Shown here one piece after another: positions 1-12,810 of a stretch of DNA of 64,000 bases. Numbering within the stretch: the stretch's first letter is position 1; each line of letters opens with the position of its first letter. Both the position numbers and the translations under genes were made by a program. A model generated the notes under the pieces. It saw only the letters and a program-made list of their open reading frames with translations, was not told the DNA's origin and searched no databases. The stretch is from Lepidodermella squamata (taxonomy: Eukaryota; Gastrotricha), in assembly GCA_047495785.1 (NCBI GenBank), contig JBLDXI010000024.1:1984001-2048000 (forward strand). The letters run 5' to 3'.

Positions 1-323
1 GGCCTGGTCGACCTTTAGCTGAATTTCCGACTCAGTCAGTTGCGTCAGACTTCGCAATGCAACAATGTAGTCAGCGATCACACTTCCCTTTCGAAACCCA
101 GTAATCGTGACACTGATTTTGCTAAAAGCCTCCGTAGTGTTGTAAATGAGAACAAGGGCTGGGTTGAAAATCGCATCGGCCTAGCTGACCAAGCTGAATT
201 GGGGAAGAAGGTACCAATTCGATAGAACGTTCATTTGACAACATGCCAGATGCAGCAGAAGAAAGTAACAATTGGAGACCAATCGCTTTGCGAAAGCATT
301 TTTGGAGGTCAGCTGCAAGAAAA
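1..323 (-). CDS. SEA-like domain exons, partial at left edge (possible 3' end of the ConA-like gene)
   Basis: The minus strand encodes a stretch with the motif ITGFRKGSVIADYIVALRSL, nearly the same as ITGFRQGSVISDYIVALRSL in the gene at 36860-40355. The GSV turn and flanking strands are those of SEA domains, which are extracellular and often found near mucin-like regions. A 41-nt intron (GTACCT...GCTAG, about 189-229) restores the frame between two exons. A strong acceptor (TTTTTCTTGCAG) lies just upstream at about 324 and is in the phase needed to follow a GTAACT donor near 1060 in the last exon of the neighbouring three-domain gene. These may therefore be the 3' exons of that gene, joined across an intron of about 740 nt. 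The reading frame is still open at base 1. The SEA call is good; the linkage is inference. Confidence 0.5.
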
Positions 324-1046
324 ATCTCGAAAACAGCCTCTCTTGGACCCAATACCTCCCTGCTAATTTCTTGTTTACTTCTCATCAAGATCCAACGATT
401 TGCAGTAATATTGAGGCTTCATAATTAGCCTATAAAAAACTCAGGTGTACGTTGTACGGGGTATTCGAGAAAAATTACTGGAAAGTCAAAATGATAAACA
501 ATTTCAATAAAAGCAATCGTTTTTCCAATTCTCCGGATTTCGGAATACATTGCAGGAATTAATTTGCCACGGACAACTGAGAATGGTCTTTTTCTCTTTT
601 CTTTTTACCATAATGCACAGAGAACACATTTCAATCCGCTTCGGGTTTTCCAATTCGATCATAGATAAATCAAGATTAGAACAACAAAGGCTTAGCAAGT
701 TCTTTCCGAGGATCAATATTATCAGACTTTGACGAATAGGTTAATATCGCTAAGTTCTCAGATGTTGGGACCATGAATGTTAGAGGTTTTCGAGTCATCT
801 TTCTAAACTCTAAACCAGAATTAAGTAGACAGCTAAAGGCGACCGAGGCGACCTAATTATTACGCAGGCTGTTCTGAAGGTGGAAACAATAGTTCGCTAA
901 AACTACACTTTGTGCACAATCTTGTTGGTGAAAAAACTGAGGTGAGCTTGCTTTAAGCGTGTTTTGAGCAAAATCAAGATTTTCTGCCAACATTATTTGC
1001 TCAGTTTTATTCTTCTTCTGTTAATTTTATTCAGTATCAGACAGGC
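324..1046. other. Non-coding stretch, probable intron or 3' flank
   Basis: I see no convincing coding exon here. The sequence is A/T-rich. It is either an intron joining the ConA-like gene to the SEA exons or the 3' flank of that gene. Confidence 0.4.
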
Positions 1047-3710
1047 TTAGAATGAGTTACTATTAGGTAATTCAAATGTTTCAATCGATTTCACATAGAC
1101 CCCAGACGAGTTCCTTTCTGCATGAGCCCCGACTCCGAGATAATAAGGCCCTGATGATTTGAATTCAGGCAGATTGCCTGTCAACACCGTCGAGTTTCCG
1201 TCTCCGAAGACGATTGTCGCAGACACGCTCTCGTCTTCGTAGAAAGCAAGAATTATCGTATTGTCGCCGTACATCTTGTCGATAGTTGCCGCAGGAGCTG
1301 TTTGAAGAACGAATTCCACATTGTTAATTTCAAATCCTGGCGGAGTTGTCGAAGGGTCGGGCTGGTAATACAACAATCTGACATGTTGCGTATTAGGAAC
1401 CGCCAGGAAAACGAAACCGCCCTGAAACGGAGCTTTCAAGCCGTAGAACGAAGATCCGCCTAAAATTTTGACATTGAATCAAAACGACAGCATGACGGAA
1501 AGTGAATACCCTTTTTAACAGGGTTCGCCAGAGAAATAGCTGGAACGACGAAAATAGCAAAACCACCTCCGCGTGTGCCCTTCTCCAGGGTCAATTTGAC
1601 CTGGACGGCGAAATTAGTTGAGGTCGGTAGAGGATGCTTTGACGTCATAGCAGCTTGCGCATGACGAGCATACGAAAACATCAAGGCGTATCGTTTGTCG
1701 GGCAATTTCTTCCCAGCAGGCATTGTTATTGCAAAGGGGTAAAAATTATCTTAAAAAGGAATAGCATTGCAGGCTTAGGATAGTATTTTCCAAATATTAC
1801 CAGCATTGCCATCTTTGAAAACGTGGGTTGGGATGATTTGCCAAGTGTCTGCATTATCGATTGTCGGAGCTGGCAATGTCGTCGTTTCGGGCAACTTGTC
1901 TTCATAGACATTAACGGACTTGACGTAGACATTTGATGCAAAATATCCAGCCGAACCTCCAACGCCCAAGTGGTATGGCCCACCTGAGGCAAAGCCAGTC
2001 AAAGTTATCGATGGCGTGCTGAACCCAGCCTTGCTTCCATCGGCGAAAAGAATTTCTGTAGTGAGGACTTCCTTATCAATTATCATACGAACAGTGAAAT
2101 CGCATGTGAGTGCCTTGTCAATCGCACTGTCTACGGCTTTGGCTTTTGTCTGGTATAAATAAGCTGATGTCACATTAGTAGTTGGTTCTGCAGAATAAGC
2201 TATTCTAATTTCTTTGTATTGAGGATATGGCCTCGCCAAGATCACGAATCCTTGGAAAAGTTCCCCCAGAATGAAGGGAGCGGCTGTTAAATATAGCAAA
2301 AAATGTCCTCATAATTCCAGCAACCAGTAAATGTGAAACTCACACCAAAAAGACGGGTTGTCTGATATGCTTATCCTCGGTACGACGAAGATGGCGAAAC
2401 CATCCCCTGGCGTTCTACTGACGATGTTGTTCATTCGCATTTCTACATCCAAGACGCATTTTGTTCCTGGCGTTGTGAACAAGCTATTTGGTAGCGCTGT
2501 TTTCGAGTAAATCCCAGTTGCATTTCTGTTTGAATTCTCATCTATTAGTTTAACTATTTGGTCTGACGTCTTTCTCGGAAAGAGTGGGTTATTTGTCGAC
2601 ACGTTGTAGTTGCCTAAACAAAGTGAGAACCACAAAGTATTAGATTTTCAATGCATGTTATTGCAGAGGATTACTGAAATCGCCGTTAATAAGACTGAAA
2701 TCCGCCAACGAGCTCCATGATGCCTCTGATGGCCATTGTTTCTGACCTGACGCACGGCATGATACCGGCTTTGTCGTAGTTTTATACCCAGGTGTAGCGG
2801 TGGTTGTAACATCACACTCCATTTTTTTCAAGAGGGCGCAGCTCACGAAATAGGTTTCAATTGATTTGAGGACGACGCCTGAAGTGTACATGCCATTACG
2901 AGCCCCGACACCAAGATGATATTGACCCATAAAATCTTCTATTCCACTCAACATCGCGGGGATTTCCAATACCTTCAGCGTGTTCGCAGCATAGACATAA
3001 ACACGAGCGTTGCTTTTATAAATTATGATTCTGATCACACCGAATCCGTCAGAAGAAAGTAACAGCTGAAGGATTTCATCTGAAGTTCCTTGAACGAACT
3101 TTGGATCGTAAGCCGATACGTTACTTGCCCAGGCTGAAAAAGCTACCTTTGTATCGCCGTAAAACGGCCTCGCATAGAAATACAGTCCGCCTTGAAATTC
3201 TTTCAAAACGCCAGCATATTGTTCTTTATACGAAGAAAGATTTGGAGTTTCTGGTTACCAGAAGTCATTCATTACATACCGCTCGAAAAATTTCCTGCCA
3301 GACCTGCTTTCGGCACGAGAAAAATCGCAAAGCCTTCGCCGCCTTTAGCGCCATTTTCTACGAAAAGTTTAATGGTCACATCTATTACTAGGCTTCCGTT
3401 TGTAGGGGGTTTCGGTACTGGATCAATCGAATAGAATGCAGAATCAGAATACTGAGTTTTGGTTCCAATCATTTGGAAGCTGCCATCACTTAAAAGCTTG
3501 GGCGAAGCTGAATCAGTGATGAATTTAATGAATTTTGCTACAAAAAATAGTTATCATTCAACTTTTAAAATTTTAGCATTAATTACATGCGTCTCCAGCT
3601 TTCAAAGTATGCGACGATAGCAGCGACCACTCAGCTGTTGGCTTGCTCAACTGAGCCCATGCGACGTTGCAATGTAGACCAAAAAGGATAGCGATTTGGA
3701 GAGTGGTCAT
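1047..3710 (-). CDS. Secreted protein with three ConA-like (L-type-lectin-like) domains
   Basis: The start at 3710 opens a signal peptide (MTTLQIAILFGLHCNVAWA). Seven exons keep frame: 3710-3587, 3537-3280, 3233-2675, 2613-2344, 2283-1801, 1749-1510, 1459-1047. The mature chain is three copies of one domain of about 200 residues. Each has a GDGFAIFLVP-type strand (here GEGFAIFLVP, GDGFAIFVVP, GGGFAIFVVP), then a GGLYFYARP-type strand, and ends with YHLGVGA...SGVxxKSIETY. A Cys/Thr-rich linker joins domains 1 and 2. The GDGFAIFLV strand recalls the DGLAFFL strand of legume/L-type lectins, so glycan binding is a reasonable guess, but I cannot assign a known family. Every domain starts and is split at a phase-1 intron, consistent with exon duplication. 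A GTAACT donor near 1060 may extend the gene into the SEA exons at 1-323. Confidence 0.8.
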
Positions 3711-4227
3711 CAGTCAAGTTGAAAATGTTGCAAAATGTCAGTCGACACTTTTAGTGTACCCAACTAAAAGTGGGTTTAATTGAATGTTTGCTTCTCATTT
3801 TAATTATTTTTTTAGCGAATCGATTGGCTCATTAATTTGGTATTTACTTTTTCACGAAAACCCCTCGCCTTGCTGTAACAAAATGAAGAATTAAGAAGAT
3901 GAACGGATGTTTCGTTAAAAATATAGGTGAAGGGAATCGATTCTTGTTATCTCTCGGAAAGAAAAAAATTAAATGCAAGTTTCATAATATATTGCTCATT
4001 AAATCTATGAAAAAATGTCAACAATCGAGGGAAAAAACCAGCAGTCACCATTCGTTTTTCCCAGGTCATCCGTGGTAAATCGTACGTTCATGTCTTCGAC
4101 ATAGGAAGTTTTTCATTTTTTATTATATTTTATTTCGGAATCATGATAAAATCATCAGCAAATTAGAGGCTTCGGAAGTTTCGTTGCACGGTTTTTGAGA
4201 TCAGCATTCATCCGAATTGCTCCCCAA
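3711..4227. other. Intergenic A/T-rich stretch
   Basis: This lies between the 5' end of the ConA-like gene and the 3' end of the first ABCG gene. I see no coding exon or clear repeat. It should hold the promoter of the gene to its left. Confidence 0.5.
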
Positions 4228-6737
4228 CTAATTGCTCTTCTTGCGCCAAGTTCGGGGTGGATTGGCCCGGATTAACAGCGCGATAAGGCCGAGCAACCGA
4301 AATCCAACAAATAAAGCTAGCATGCAGTAAAAATCCCGGTCCAAGTTATCCTAATAAATCCAAGTTCAACGAAAATTATAAAAAAATTTAAAAAGATTAC
4401 AGGGCTGTAGCTGTAAGCTTGGAGAACAGCCTCGCCATCTACGAAACATCTCGATGCGGCTGATGTCCCATTATTTACAATCGGTAGCGATGTCGTAGTC
4501 AGGTTTCCGATGATTGGCGATAGTGTTGTAGTAGTTGGCGTCTCCGGCGGGAACTCGCAGGTGATATTCCCGAAATTGTGCCATTGATTAATGAAATAAA
4601 TTTCATTCGAATACTTGAACCACGACAGCCATTCAAGCCAAATGAAGTAGGGTGGTATCGATCTATGAACAATTTTATCGTGATATTCCTCGAATTTTCA
4701 AAAAAAACTCACGAATCGTTGAGCAAAAACCCGCCGAATAAGCTGAACGGAACTAGTAAAGGTCCAGCTAAGGCCATGCCAACGTTAGGATTGCCAGCCA
4801 TACATGACACCATACATCCGAAAGATACGACAACATTAACCAGTAAAATTGAAGTTCCGGTACAAATCAGGAAGGCCATAAAGTCAGGTTTGAAGCCTAT
4901 CATCCAGTACAGTATCGCCGTGAAAGCGATAGGATTAAAAATAAAAACTGGCAGGTCAGCCATAGATTTGCAAATATAATAGACTGAAGTACGATACGTC
5001 CCGTTTTCGTTGTCTCTTTTGAAAAGAGGAATCTCTTGCGTAAAAGTCTGGAAAAAACCCAAAATTATGAAATTGGACATAAATATAGCAATTTTTCTCA
5101 CCGTAATTACTCCAAAAGCATTGCCGAAGGTTAAATTAGTAACAAATAGGAAAAGCGCGCCGTTGATGTTTTGAACTCCTTTCTGATTGTTATCCTGCCC
5201 AAGGAAAACGAGGCCAATAACAACGGCGATGAAAAGGTTAGTGAAAAGGCGAATGTTGAGGACTGCTATGTCTTTATATCCCGTTAACAGTGATCGCCAG
5301 CCCACTAATCGTAACTGCGTGAAATAGCTAGCTTTGAAGCGCGACTTCGAGGCCGGATAAATCGCAGCGGGTGACTTAAAAATTATTTTTTTTTTAATTA
5401 AATTAAAAAAAATATTTTATTCTTACCAGAATTGTGTCATGCTTCACATCTGCTGCCTCAGCAATATCGGTCTGAAGCTTTTTGCCATCTTCCGAAGCCA
5501 TGAATCCTTCGTGGATTTTTTGAAGCCGCTCTCGTGCTTCGACCTCTTTTCCGGGGGTTACAGCCAAATTTCGAATGTAAAAATCGGCTGGGTTGTATTG
5601 TTTCGGACAATTGTAACCGGCGGAAGCGAAAAACTCGCGAGCACCCACTGCCGAGCCCATGTACATAACTCGACCCTCAGCTAATAGCAACAGACTGAAA
5701 AAATAAAAATAAAATTATTTTAAAATTTTAAAATTTAAAATTTCAAATTTTAGATTCAAGTTTTTTTTAATTAATCTAATTAAATAAATATTAATTAAAT
5801 AATTAATTAAACTTTGATTAGTTGAACTTAGATTTGTAACCACAACTTACTTGTCAAAAAGCGCGAAAATTTCAGAAGAAGGTTGATGAATCGTGCAGAC
5901 AATCGTTTTGCCGCGGCTTGCCAATTTTTTCAGGGTGGTCACAACACTTTCAGCCATGAAAGAGTCCAGTCCAGACGTGGGCTCATCGCAAAACATCATA
6001 GCCGGGTTCATTAGAATCTCCGACGCAAACGCCAGCCGCTTCCTTTCACCGCCCGACAGCGATTTCACCTTGCCCGGCGTGCCGATAATCGAATTTTGAA
6101 CCTTAGTAAGGCCTAAATCTCGCAGAACACTCCTGACCCGTGACTCGCGTTGCTCAATCGTCGTATTTTGGTCCATCCTAAGCATAGCCTGGAACCAAAT
6201 ATGTTGGCGAACTGTCATTACGCCAACAAATAAATCCTCCTGCTGCACGTAGGATGAAAGGCTGGCGATTCCAGCCCCGATATTGACCCCATTCACCTTA
6301 ACATCGCCAGTGATATCCAACCCATCGATATTTCGGTTTGTCAACACGTTGAGAAGGGTTGTTTTACCCGACCCACTAGCGCCCATAATTGCCAGCAAAG
6401 TGCCTGGTTTCACCACACCTGACACGCCTTTGATAATTTCCAACGGGCCATTTTTCGGTTTTCCGAATAGAGGCTTCTTCGGCGGCAAGATGACGCGAAG
6501 ATTTTCCCAGGAAAGGGTTACAGCCTCAGTTGCAGCCTCGCGGAAACTTTGCTGGAGAGCCGCTTGTTGTTGGTCTACAGAAAGATGCTTATTCAGGGCT
6601 GAAGCTCGACTGCTTCCAGATAGATTGCCGTACGCAGCTTTACCGCCCGAAATTACGGCAGATTTCTCCTCCGATTCAATGCTGCTGGTACTCGATAATG
6701 AACCTTCTTCGCCGAGAAGCCGAGGCTTGTCACTCAT
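4228..6737 (-). CDS. ABCG half-transporter 1 (White-type)
   Basis: Complete reverse-type half-transporter: one N-terminal nucleotide-binding domain, then six membrane segments. Exon 1 (6737-5851) carries Walker A GASGSGKT, the Q-loop YVQQEDLF, signature LSGGERKR, Walker [14 protein letters not shown] and the H-loop TIHQPSSE. Exon 2 (about 5690-5430) holds LLLLAEGRVMYMGS and the linker. Later exons (about 5372 to 4706) give the transmembrane core with [13 protein letters not shown] and ENGTYRTSVYY. An intron of about 50 nt inside the core must be removed to read FGVITTFTQEIPLF. The last two exons (about 4665-4400 and 4348-4228) give the extracellular loop with NITC, CFVDGEAVL and the final membrane helix ending RKKSN. 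ABCG half-transporters work as dimers, exporting pigment precursors, lipids or sterols; the substrate here is unknown. First transcribed of three tandem paralogues only if each has its own promoter; same-strand order is 3-2-1. Confidence 0.9.
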
Positions 6738-6822
6738 AGTTAATTTAGGAAAAAATTCTAAAATTAATTGACAATTTTTGATAATATAATTATTATTCAG
6801 GGAATTGAATGAATGGGTCAGT

Positions 6823-9305
6823 TTAGCGACCCTTGCTGAACCATTTTCGAATAGGGTTCATTCTGATAAATAGGAACAAATAACCCAAAACTCGGAATCC
6901 AACTAGCAGAGCTGCCAGGGCGATAAAGTCAACAGCCCAATTATTCTGGAAAAATTAATTGATTAAGCTATCTTTTTTTCGAACAAAATTAGGGCTATAC
7001 CGCGTCGTAGCCGAGGGTGACCAAAACTTCATTGCCATCAGCCAGGCAACGGCTGGTTGGTTCTGTTGCATTTCCAATTGTGCTATTGCTCGGAAGGAAT
7101 TCGCATTCGATCCCGGTGACGTCTTTCCATTGATTGATGAAGAAAAGCTCAGTGGAGTATTTGAACCAAGACAAATATTCGAGCCAAATAAAATAAGGTG
7201 GAATTGATCTGTAATTAAAAGAATTCAGATGAATTTCCGTTAATTAAAATTAATTAAAATTTAAAATTTGACTCACGAGTTGTTAAGAAGATAACCGCCA
7301 AACAAGACGAATGGTACAACGATAGGTCCGGATAAAGCCGCCCCGGTCGCCGGATCTCCCGCCAAAGTTGAAATCATGACACCAAATGAGACGACCACGT
7401 TAGTTGTCAAAACAACGGCGCCAAGGTGGATGAAAAATCGAGCGACGTCCGGATTTAGACCAATCATCCAGTACAAGACAACGACGTAGAGTGATGGGCC
7501 GATAATGAAAATCGGGAGATCGGCTAAAGATTTACCCATGTAGTAGATCAGCGTCCGGTATGTCCCGTTTTCATGATCTCGTTTGAATATTGGAAGTTCC
7601 ATTGCAAAAGCCTGAAATTAAATTTTCGTTTCGAATTTCGGAAAATTAAAAAAAATTAAAAAAAATTCCCACCGTTACAACCGTGAAGACGTTAGAGAAT
7701 GAAATGTTAGTGGCAATTGTGAACATGGCACCGTCTATATTTTGGACACCCTTCTGATTCAGCGGCTGTTGAAGGTAGACCAAGCCTGAAAAAAACCCGG
7801 TTGGAAAATCAATTTCCTTGAAAGAGAAAAATTACCAGCAATTAGAGCGACAAAAACATTTTGAAAAATTCGGATTCGAACAACAGCAGCATCTCGCCAG
7901 ACAGTCACCCAGCAACTGATTTAAAATCCCTTTTTTCATTGAAAATTTAAAAAAATTAGAAAAAATTACCGCCAGAAAACAAGTCGTAATTGTTTCAGAT
8001 AGCTGGCTCGAATATTTGCATAATCAGAATACTCGAGCTCGTCGAAAAATTTCTGAAACAAACTTCTTAAAATATCATATAACAATCTTGGTTGTTAAAT
8101 CTACGTTATTTTTCGCATCTTTCGAGTTCGATTCATTGTCGATTTCCTTCACGATTGCCTTACCCTCATCGGAATTCGCGAACTGATCGCACATCAATTT
8201 CAGCTTTTCGCGTGATTCAGTCTCATTGCCGGGAACAACGGCCAGCGTTCGGACGTAGAAATCAGCCGGGTTGTACATGGGCGGGCAAACGTGACCTAAT
8301 TTAGCGAAAAAATCGCTCGCACCTTGCGCTGACCCGATGTAATTAACGCGGCCCTCAGACAGCAACATTAGCCTTGAAATTGAAAGAAAAATTAAAATTA
8401 AAATTTCAAATTTCAAATTTCAAAAATGCGAAATTTTAAAATTAATTTAATAAATTTTTTATAAATGTTTATAAATTTAATTACTTGTCAAATAGCTGGA
8501 AAACTTCAGAAGAAGGTTGATGAATCGTTGTAATAATAGTTCGCCCAGCGCTAGCCAACGATCGCAAGGTGGCTACAATATTTTCAGCCATAAATGAATC
8601 CAACCCAGAGGTCGGCTCGTCGCAGAACAAAATCGCCGGATTAGTCAGCACTTCAGTTGCGAATGACAGCCGCTTCCGTTCACCGCCCGACAGCGACTTG
8701 ACAATACCCGGCGTTCCGATAATTGTATTCTCGCATTTCCCTAAACCCAGCTCGCGGACAACCTCGCTGATACGTCTATCAAGCTGGGCCGGCGTCACGG
8801 TCTGATCCAATCGCAACGAGGCTTGGAAGTACAAATGCTCGCGGACGGTTAGGACGCCGATGAAAAGATCCTCCTGCTGAACGTAGGCCGAAATGCCGCG
8901 GATTTTTTCGCCGATATTAACGCCATTTACTAAGACATCGCCCGACATTTGAAGGTCGTCCGATGATCGCTGCGTAAGGACGTTCAACAGGGTCGTCTTA
9001 CCTGACCCACTCGCACCCATGATAGCTAACAAATTGCCCGGTTGAACGATTCCAGAAACTGAGATAGTAATTTATTTGTATGGATTTTTGAGGAAACATT
9101 GCTGGTACTTACCTCCTTTCAGAATTTGAATTTCAGGTGTTACCTTGCGAGTGAAAAATGACTTCTTCGCGGGAACCGTCACGCGTAGATCGCGCCAGGC
9201 TAGAGACACCCTGGTACCACTGCTTACGGGTCCTTCCTCGCCCACAGCTCCATACTGCTTCTGGCCTCGTACAGCCGAGGCTAGACCATCATCGCCTTTC
9301 ATCAT
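6823..9305 (-). CDS. ABCG half-transporter 2 (White-type)
   Basis: Second tandem paralogue. Exon 1 (9305 to about 9113) has a short N-terminus; a GTAAGT donor leads to the exon at about 9062-8485 with Walker [38 protein letters not shown] and TIHQPSSE. The next exon (about 8370-8105) reads [15 protein letters not shown] and PADFYVRT. Short exons around 8055, 7920 and 7785-7680 give the first membrane helices and [13 protein letters not shown], and the exon at 7602-7277 gives [11 protein letters not shown] and the next helices. Downstream exons at about 7210-6960 and 6946-6823 encode [14 protein letters not shown], the Cys-containing loop and a last helix ending FSKGR. It has more introns than copy 1, but the domain order is complete and I see no break. 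Ends only 85 bp from the start of copy 1. Confidence 0.88.
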
Positions 9306-9617
9306 GTTTCAAAGTGTACGAAAATGTTTAAGTGTGTTTCAGTTTTCAAGCCAACCTAGTTTAGCACGACAAGAACCGGTTTATCTGATGCGTTTTGGTC
9401 TCGCTGCCCACAACTTGGACTACGCGGCTTGAGATAAAAGCATGCTTAATCTGAATTCCGCCATGATACGTAAACACCCTGTACCTAATTTTCGACAGAT
9501 AATGAGCACTTACACAACACTTGACGAGTCACTTCTATTTTATTCAGAAATTATATAAAATCCAACAATTTTTATTTAATAATACATTATGCGTTAGTCA
9601 CATCGATTTAAATTTTT
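9306..9617. other. Intergenic spacer between ABCG 2 and ABCG 3
   Basis: About 310 bases between the start of ABCG 2 and the stop of ABCG 3. I see no coding exon. It presumably holds the promoter of ABCG 2. Confidence 0.5.
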
Positions 9618-12291
9618 TCAGAATCGAACTGCGCTCATGTTGGCAACAGTCGGGGTACCGGGCGTTGGCTCTGGCGGGTCGTGCGGGGTTCGACGGCGGA
9701 TGCGAATGGGATTCGCACGAATAAGGAGGCAAATGAAGCCAAGAATACGAAAAGCGATGAGTAAAACGGCCAAAAGAATGAAATCGCGGAAGAAATTATC
9801 CTTGAAAAAAGGAAAAATTAACTCCCAAAAATCTGAAAATAATCGAATTATTACCGGGCTGTAATTGAAAGCGGCGATAACTTCTTCGCCTGACCGGAAG
9901 CAGCGGGAGGGGTAAGTTCCATTACCTCCATCTCCGCCATGGATGGTTGAATTGGCGGGGACGAATTCGCAGCTAGTTCGAGGCAGCGAATAGAAAAAAT
10001 TCAAAAATCTGGAGAAAAACTCACTTAATCGGGCCAAAATTATGCCACTGGTTGACCTGCAAAATTTCGTTAGCGTACTTGAACCATGACATCCATTTCA
10101 GCCACGAAAAATATTCCGGAATCGACCTGAAAAAATAAGAGCCCTTTTTTAGTTGATAGCGCACATGTCACCGCGTATTATTATAATAGGTCGCGCACAT
10201 TACTATCAAGTGAAAATGGGTCATTTTTGCGAAAACTCACGCGTCATTAAGAAGAAAGCCGCCGAAAAAGACGAATGGCATCAATAGCGGACCAGCAAGC
10301 ACGGTGGCTCGGTTGCTTTCACCCGCTGCTGTGGAAATCAGATAGCCGAAAGACGCGACCGCGTTTGTTAACAGGATAGCGCAAGCGCAGCCGATCAAAA
10401 ATGCCATGTAATCATTCCTGAGGCCAACCATCCAATAAGTTATCTGAAATTTAAATAAGCTTAAATAGTTGGACAGTCAATTTTGTTCTTACTGATATGA
10501 AAATGATCGGATTGAGGATGAGAATTGGCACGTCGGCAAGCGTTCGGCATATGTAGTACATCGATGTTCGATAACTGCCATTTTCATGCTCACGTTTGAA
10601 GAGCGGAAGTTCAGCGGTGAATGCCTGGAAAATTTATTTTCACTAAAATTTCAAAAAATCATTTTCAAGCCCTCTATACCAGAATAACGCCGAAAGCGTT
10701 CGAGAAGGTCATATTCGTGCAAATGAGGAAAATGCAGCCGTTGATGTTTTGAACACCCTTCTGATCATTTTGCTGCGCCAGAAAAACGAGCCCAGTGAAG
10801 AGGGCGATGAAAATGTTTTGCAGCAATCGAATTCGCGCGTACATCTTCTCGCGATAATTAGCCGCCGCTGATCGCCAGGCCAAGCATCGAAATTGCCGAA
10901 ATACGTTCGCCTTAACGAGCGGCGCCTTCAAAACTTCGGCGGAGATGGCCTGCGATTCGGTGTTGGTCATGTCGTTCGCTTCGTTGATGCTTGCGATCAT
11001 TCTACGCCCGCTTTCCGATGTCCGGAATGAGTTCGATAACTTCTTGATACGAGCTCGACAGTCTTCAACTTGCCCGGGTACTACGGCAACTGTTCGAACG
11101 TAAAAATCAGCCTGTGTATAATTAGAGAAAATTGAAACTAAATTTCAAGAACTTTTTCTGGGACTAACCGGATTATAGAGAGTGGGACAAGCAAAACCGG
11201 CCCCAGCAAAAAAGTCACGTGCCCCAGTTGCGGAGCCCAGATAGACCAAACGACCTTCGGCAAGCAGCATAAGACTAAATTAAAAAAATAATTGAAAGTT
11301 TTTTAAATATTTAAAAATTCCTCCTTAATTTTTTTTAATTTCAAAATTCTAACAATTAAATTTCCTATAATTTTTGAGATTCGATTTCAAATTGTTTTCA
11401 CTAATTTAACGGACTAACTTATCGAACAAGGCGAAGATTTCAGAGGATGGCTGGTGAATAGTACACAGAATCGCTTTTCCCTTCACAGCCAAATTTTTCA
11501 GGTATTGAACAACGCTTTCAGCCATATAGGAATCAAGACCGGAAGTTGGCTCGTCGCAGAACATGATGTGAGGATTCGTCAAAATTTCCGACGCAAAAGC
11601 GAGACGTTTGCGTTCACCGCCCGATATCGACTTGAGCTGACCCGGCACGCCGATAATTGAATTTTCGCATTTTTGAAGGCCAAGATCGCGAATGACCTCC
11701 TCGATGCGTCGGTCACGCTCGGCTGCATTAACGCTCTGGTCCATGCGCAGGAGGGCTTGAAACCACAGATGCTCGCGGACAGTCAAGACGCCGACGAAGA
11801 GGTCTTCTTGCTGGACGTAGGCGGAAATGTTTGAAATTCGAGAGCCGAGGCTCATCCCGTTGACCTTCACAGTGCCGCTCATGTCGAAATCGCCGAGATT
11901 GCGGTTGGTTAGGACGTTGAGCATCGTCGTTTTACCAGAGCCACTGCTACCCATTATTGCCATCAAAGTCCCTGATTTTACAATTCCAGAAACTGAAAAA
12001 ATGGAGAATAATTTCCCATTGAGTAATTATTTCAAAATCCTCACCATTTCGGATAATCTTTTGAGGCTTTGCAGGTGCTTTGCCAAAACAAGCTCGCTTT
12101 TTCCTCAGCGAGACATTGATATTTTCCCAAGCTAATGAGATTTCGGCAGGATTGGATGGAGATTCAATAGGAATGATGACCGGTTGAGATGTTTGAGGTG
12201 TGTCGTTGATAACCAGGTCAGGCGAGCCAGGGCTTGTTGGTTCATCAATATCGTTGTCATCGGTGTCAACAATAATGGAAGATTTATCCAT
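9618..12291 (-). CDS. ABCG half-transporter 3 (White-type)
   Basis: Third tandem paralogue. Exon 1 (12291 to about 12046) has an acidic N-terminus ending in PQKIIRN. The next exon (about 11992-11420) has Walker [27 protein letters not shown] (Ile for the usual Leu of LSGGERKR), [11 protein letters not shown] and TIHQPSSE. Further exons give [60 protein letters not shown] and [12 protein letters not shown], then a loop with CEFVPANST and CFRSGEEV and a last membrane helix. The C-terminus is longer than in copies 1 and 2: after IRANPIR it continues with a basic/Pro-rich tail ([12 protein letters not shown]) to the stop at 9618. The role is membrane export as a homo- or heterodimer; pairing with the two neighbours is plausible but not shown. 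Confidence 0.88.
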
Positions 12292-12738
12292 TTTTGCAGG
12301 CTAATAAAATCTTCAACAAACTAATGTGTTTAAAATGTTGTTAATCGTGTGTTGTAAAAAGTATGAATTAAATTTTTGAATGAGTATGGTTTAGAGCTGC
12401 CTGAAACGAGCAGCAGATGCGCTCAGGAACCAGAAGGTGGTAGCGTCTAACAGAAACAAATATTTTTCGGCCTAATTGAAAGACGCATTCTGCTTTTCTG
12501 AATGAATAATAAACGAAAATTATGCCACAATCGGACATTGAACTCGTTCCGCCCGACACCATACGGGACCCACAGCGGCAAAAAATACTACTGTGTAAAT
12601 AATTATTATATTCCTGAAAACGTTTTTTTGGCAGTGTGGTAGTAGGGCTACTACTGAAGCACGTGTTTACCAAGCGTGAATATATTAATGGCAGCGCAAT
12701 ACAACAAGGCTGAGCTCTTGAATCAACATAGTGTGTAA
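12292..12738. other. Intergenic stretch upstream of ABCG 3 and tRNA
   Basis: About 450 bases with no convincing coding exon. It lies upstream of ABCG 3 (minus) and of the tRNA gene (plus). Confidence 0.5.
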
Positions 12739-12810
12739 TCCTTGGTAGTATAGTGGTTAGTATCCCCGCCTGTCACGCGGGAGACCAGGGTTCGATTCCC
12801 TGCCAAGGAG
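12739..12810 (+). tRNA. tRNA-Asp (GTC)
   Basis: A 72-nt cloverleaf without an intron. The acceptor stem TCCTTGG pairs with CCAAGGA, with discriminator G. The D arm contains TAGTATAGTGGTTAGTA (A box), the anticodon loop reads CCTGTCACG with anticodon GTC between CCCGC and GCGGG, and the T arm contains GGTTCGATTCC (B box). A run of six T follows within about five bases and would stop RNA polymerase III. The sequence closely resembles animal tRNA-Asp. Confidence 0.97.

Noticed and set aside
12368-12673. Minus-strand open frame of 101 residues near the tRNA
   Set aside because: No domain, no start or splice context, and low-complexity composition; probably chance.
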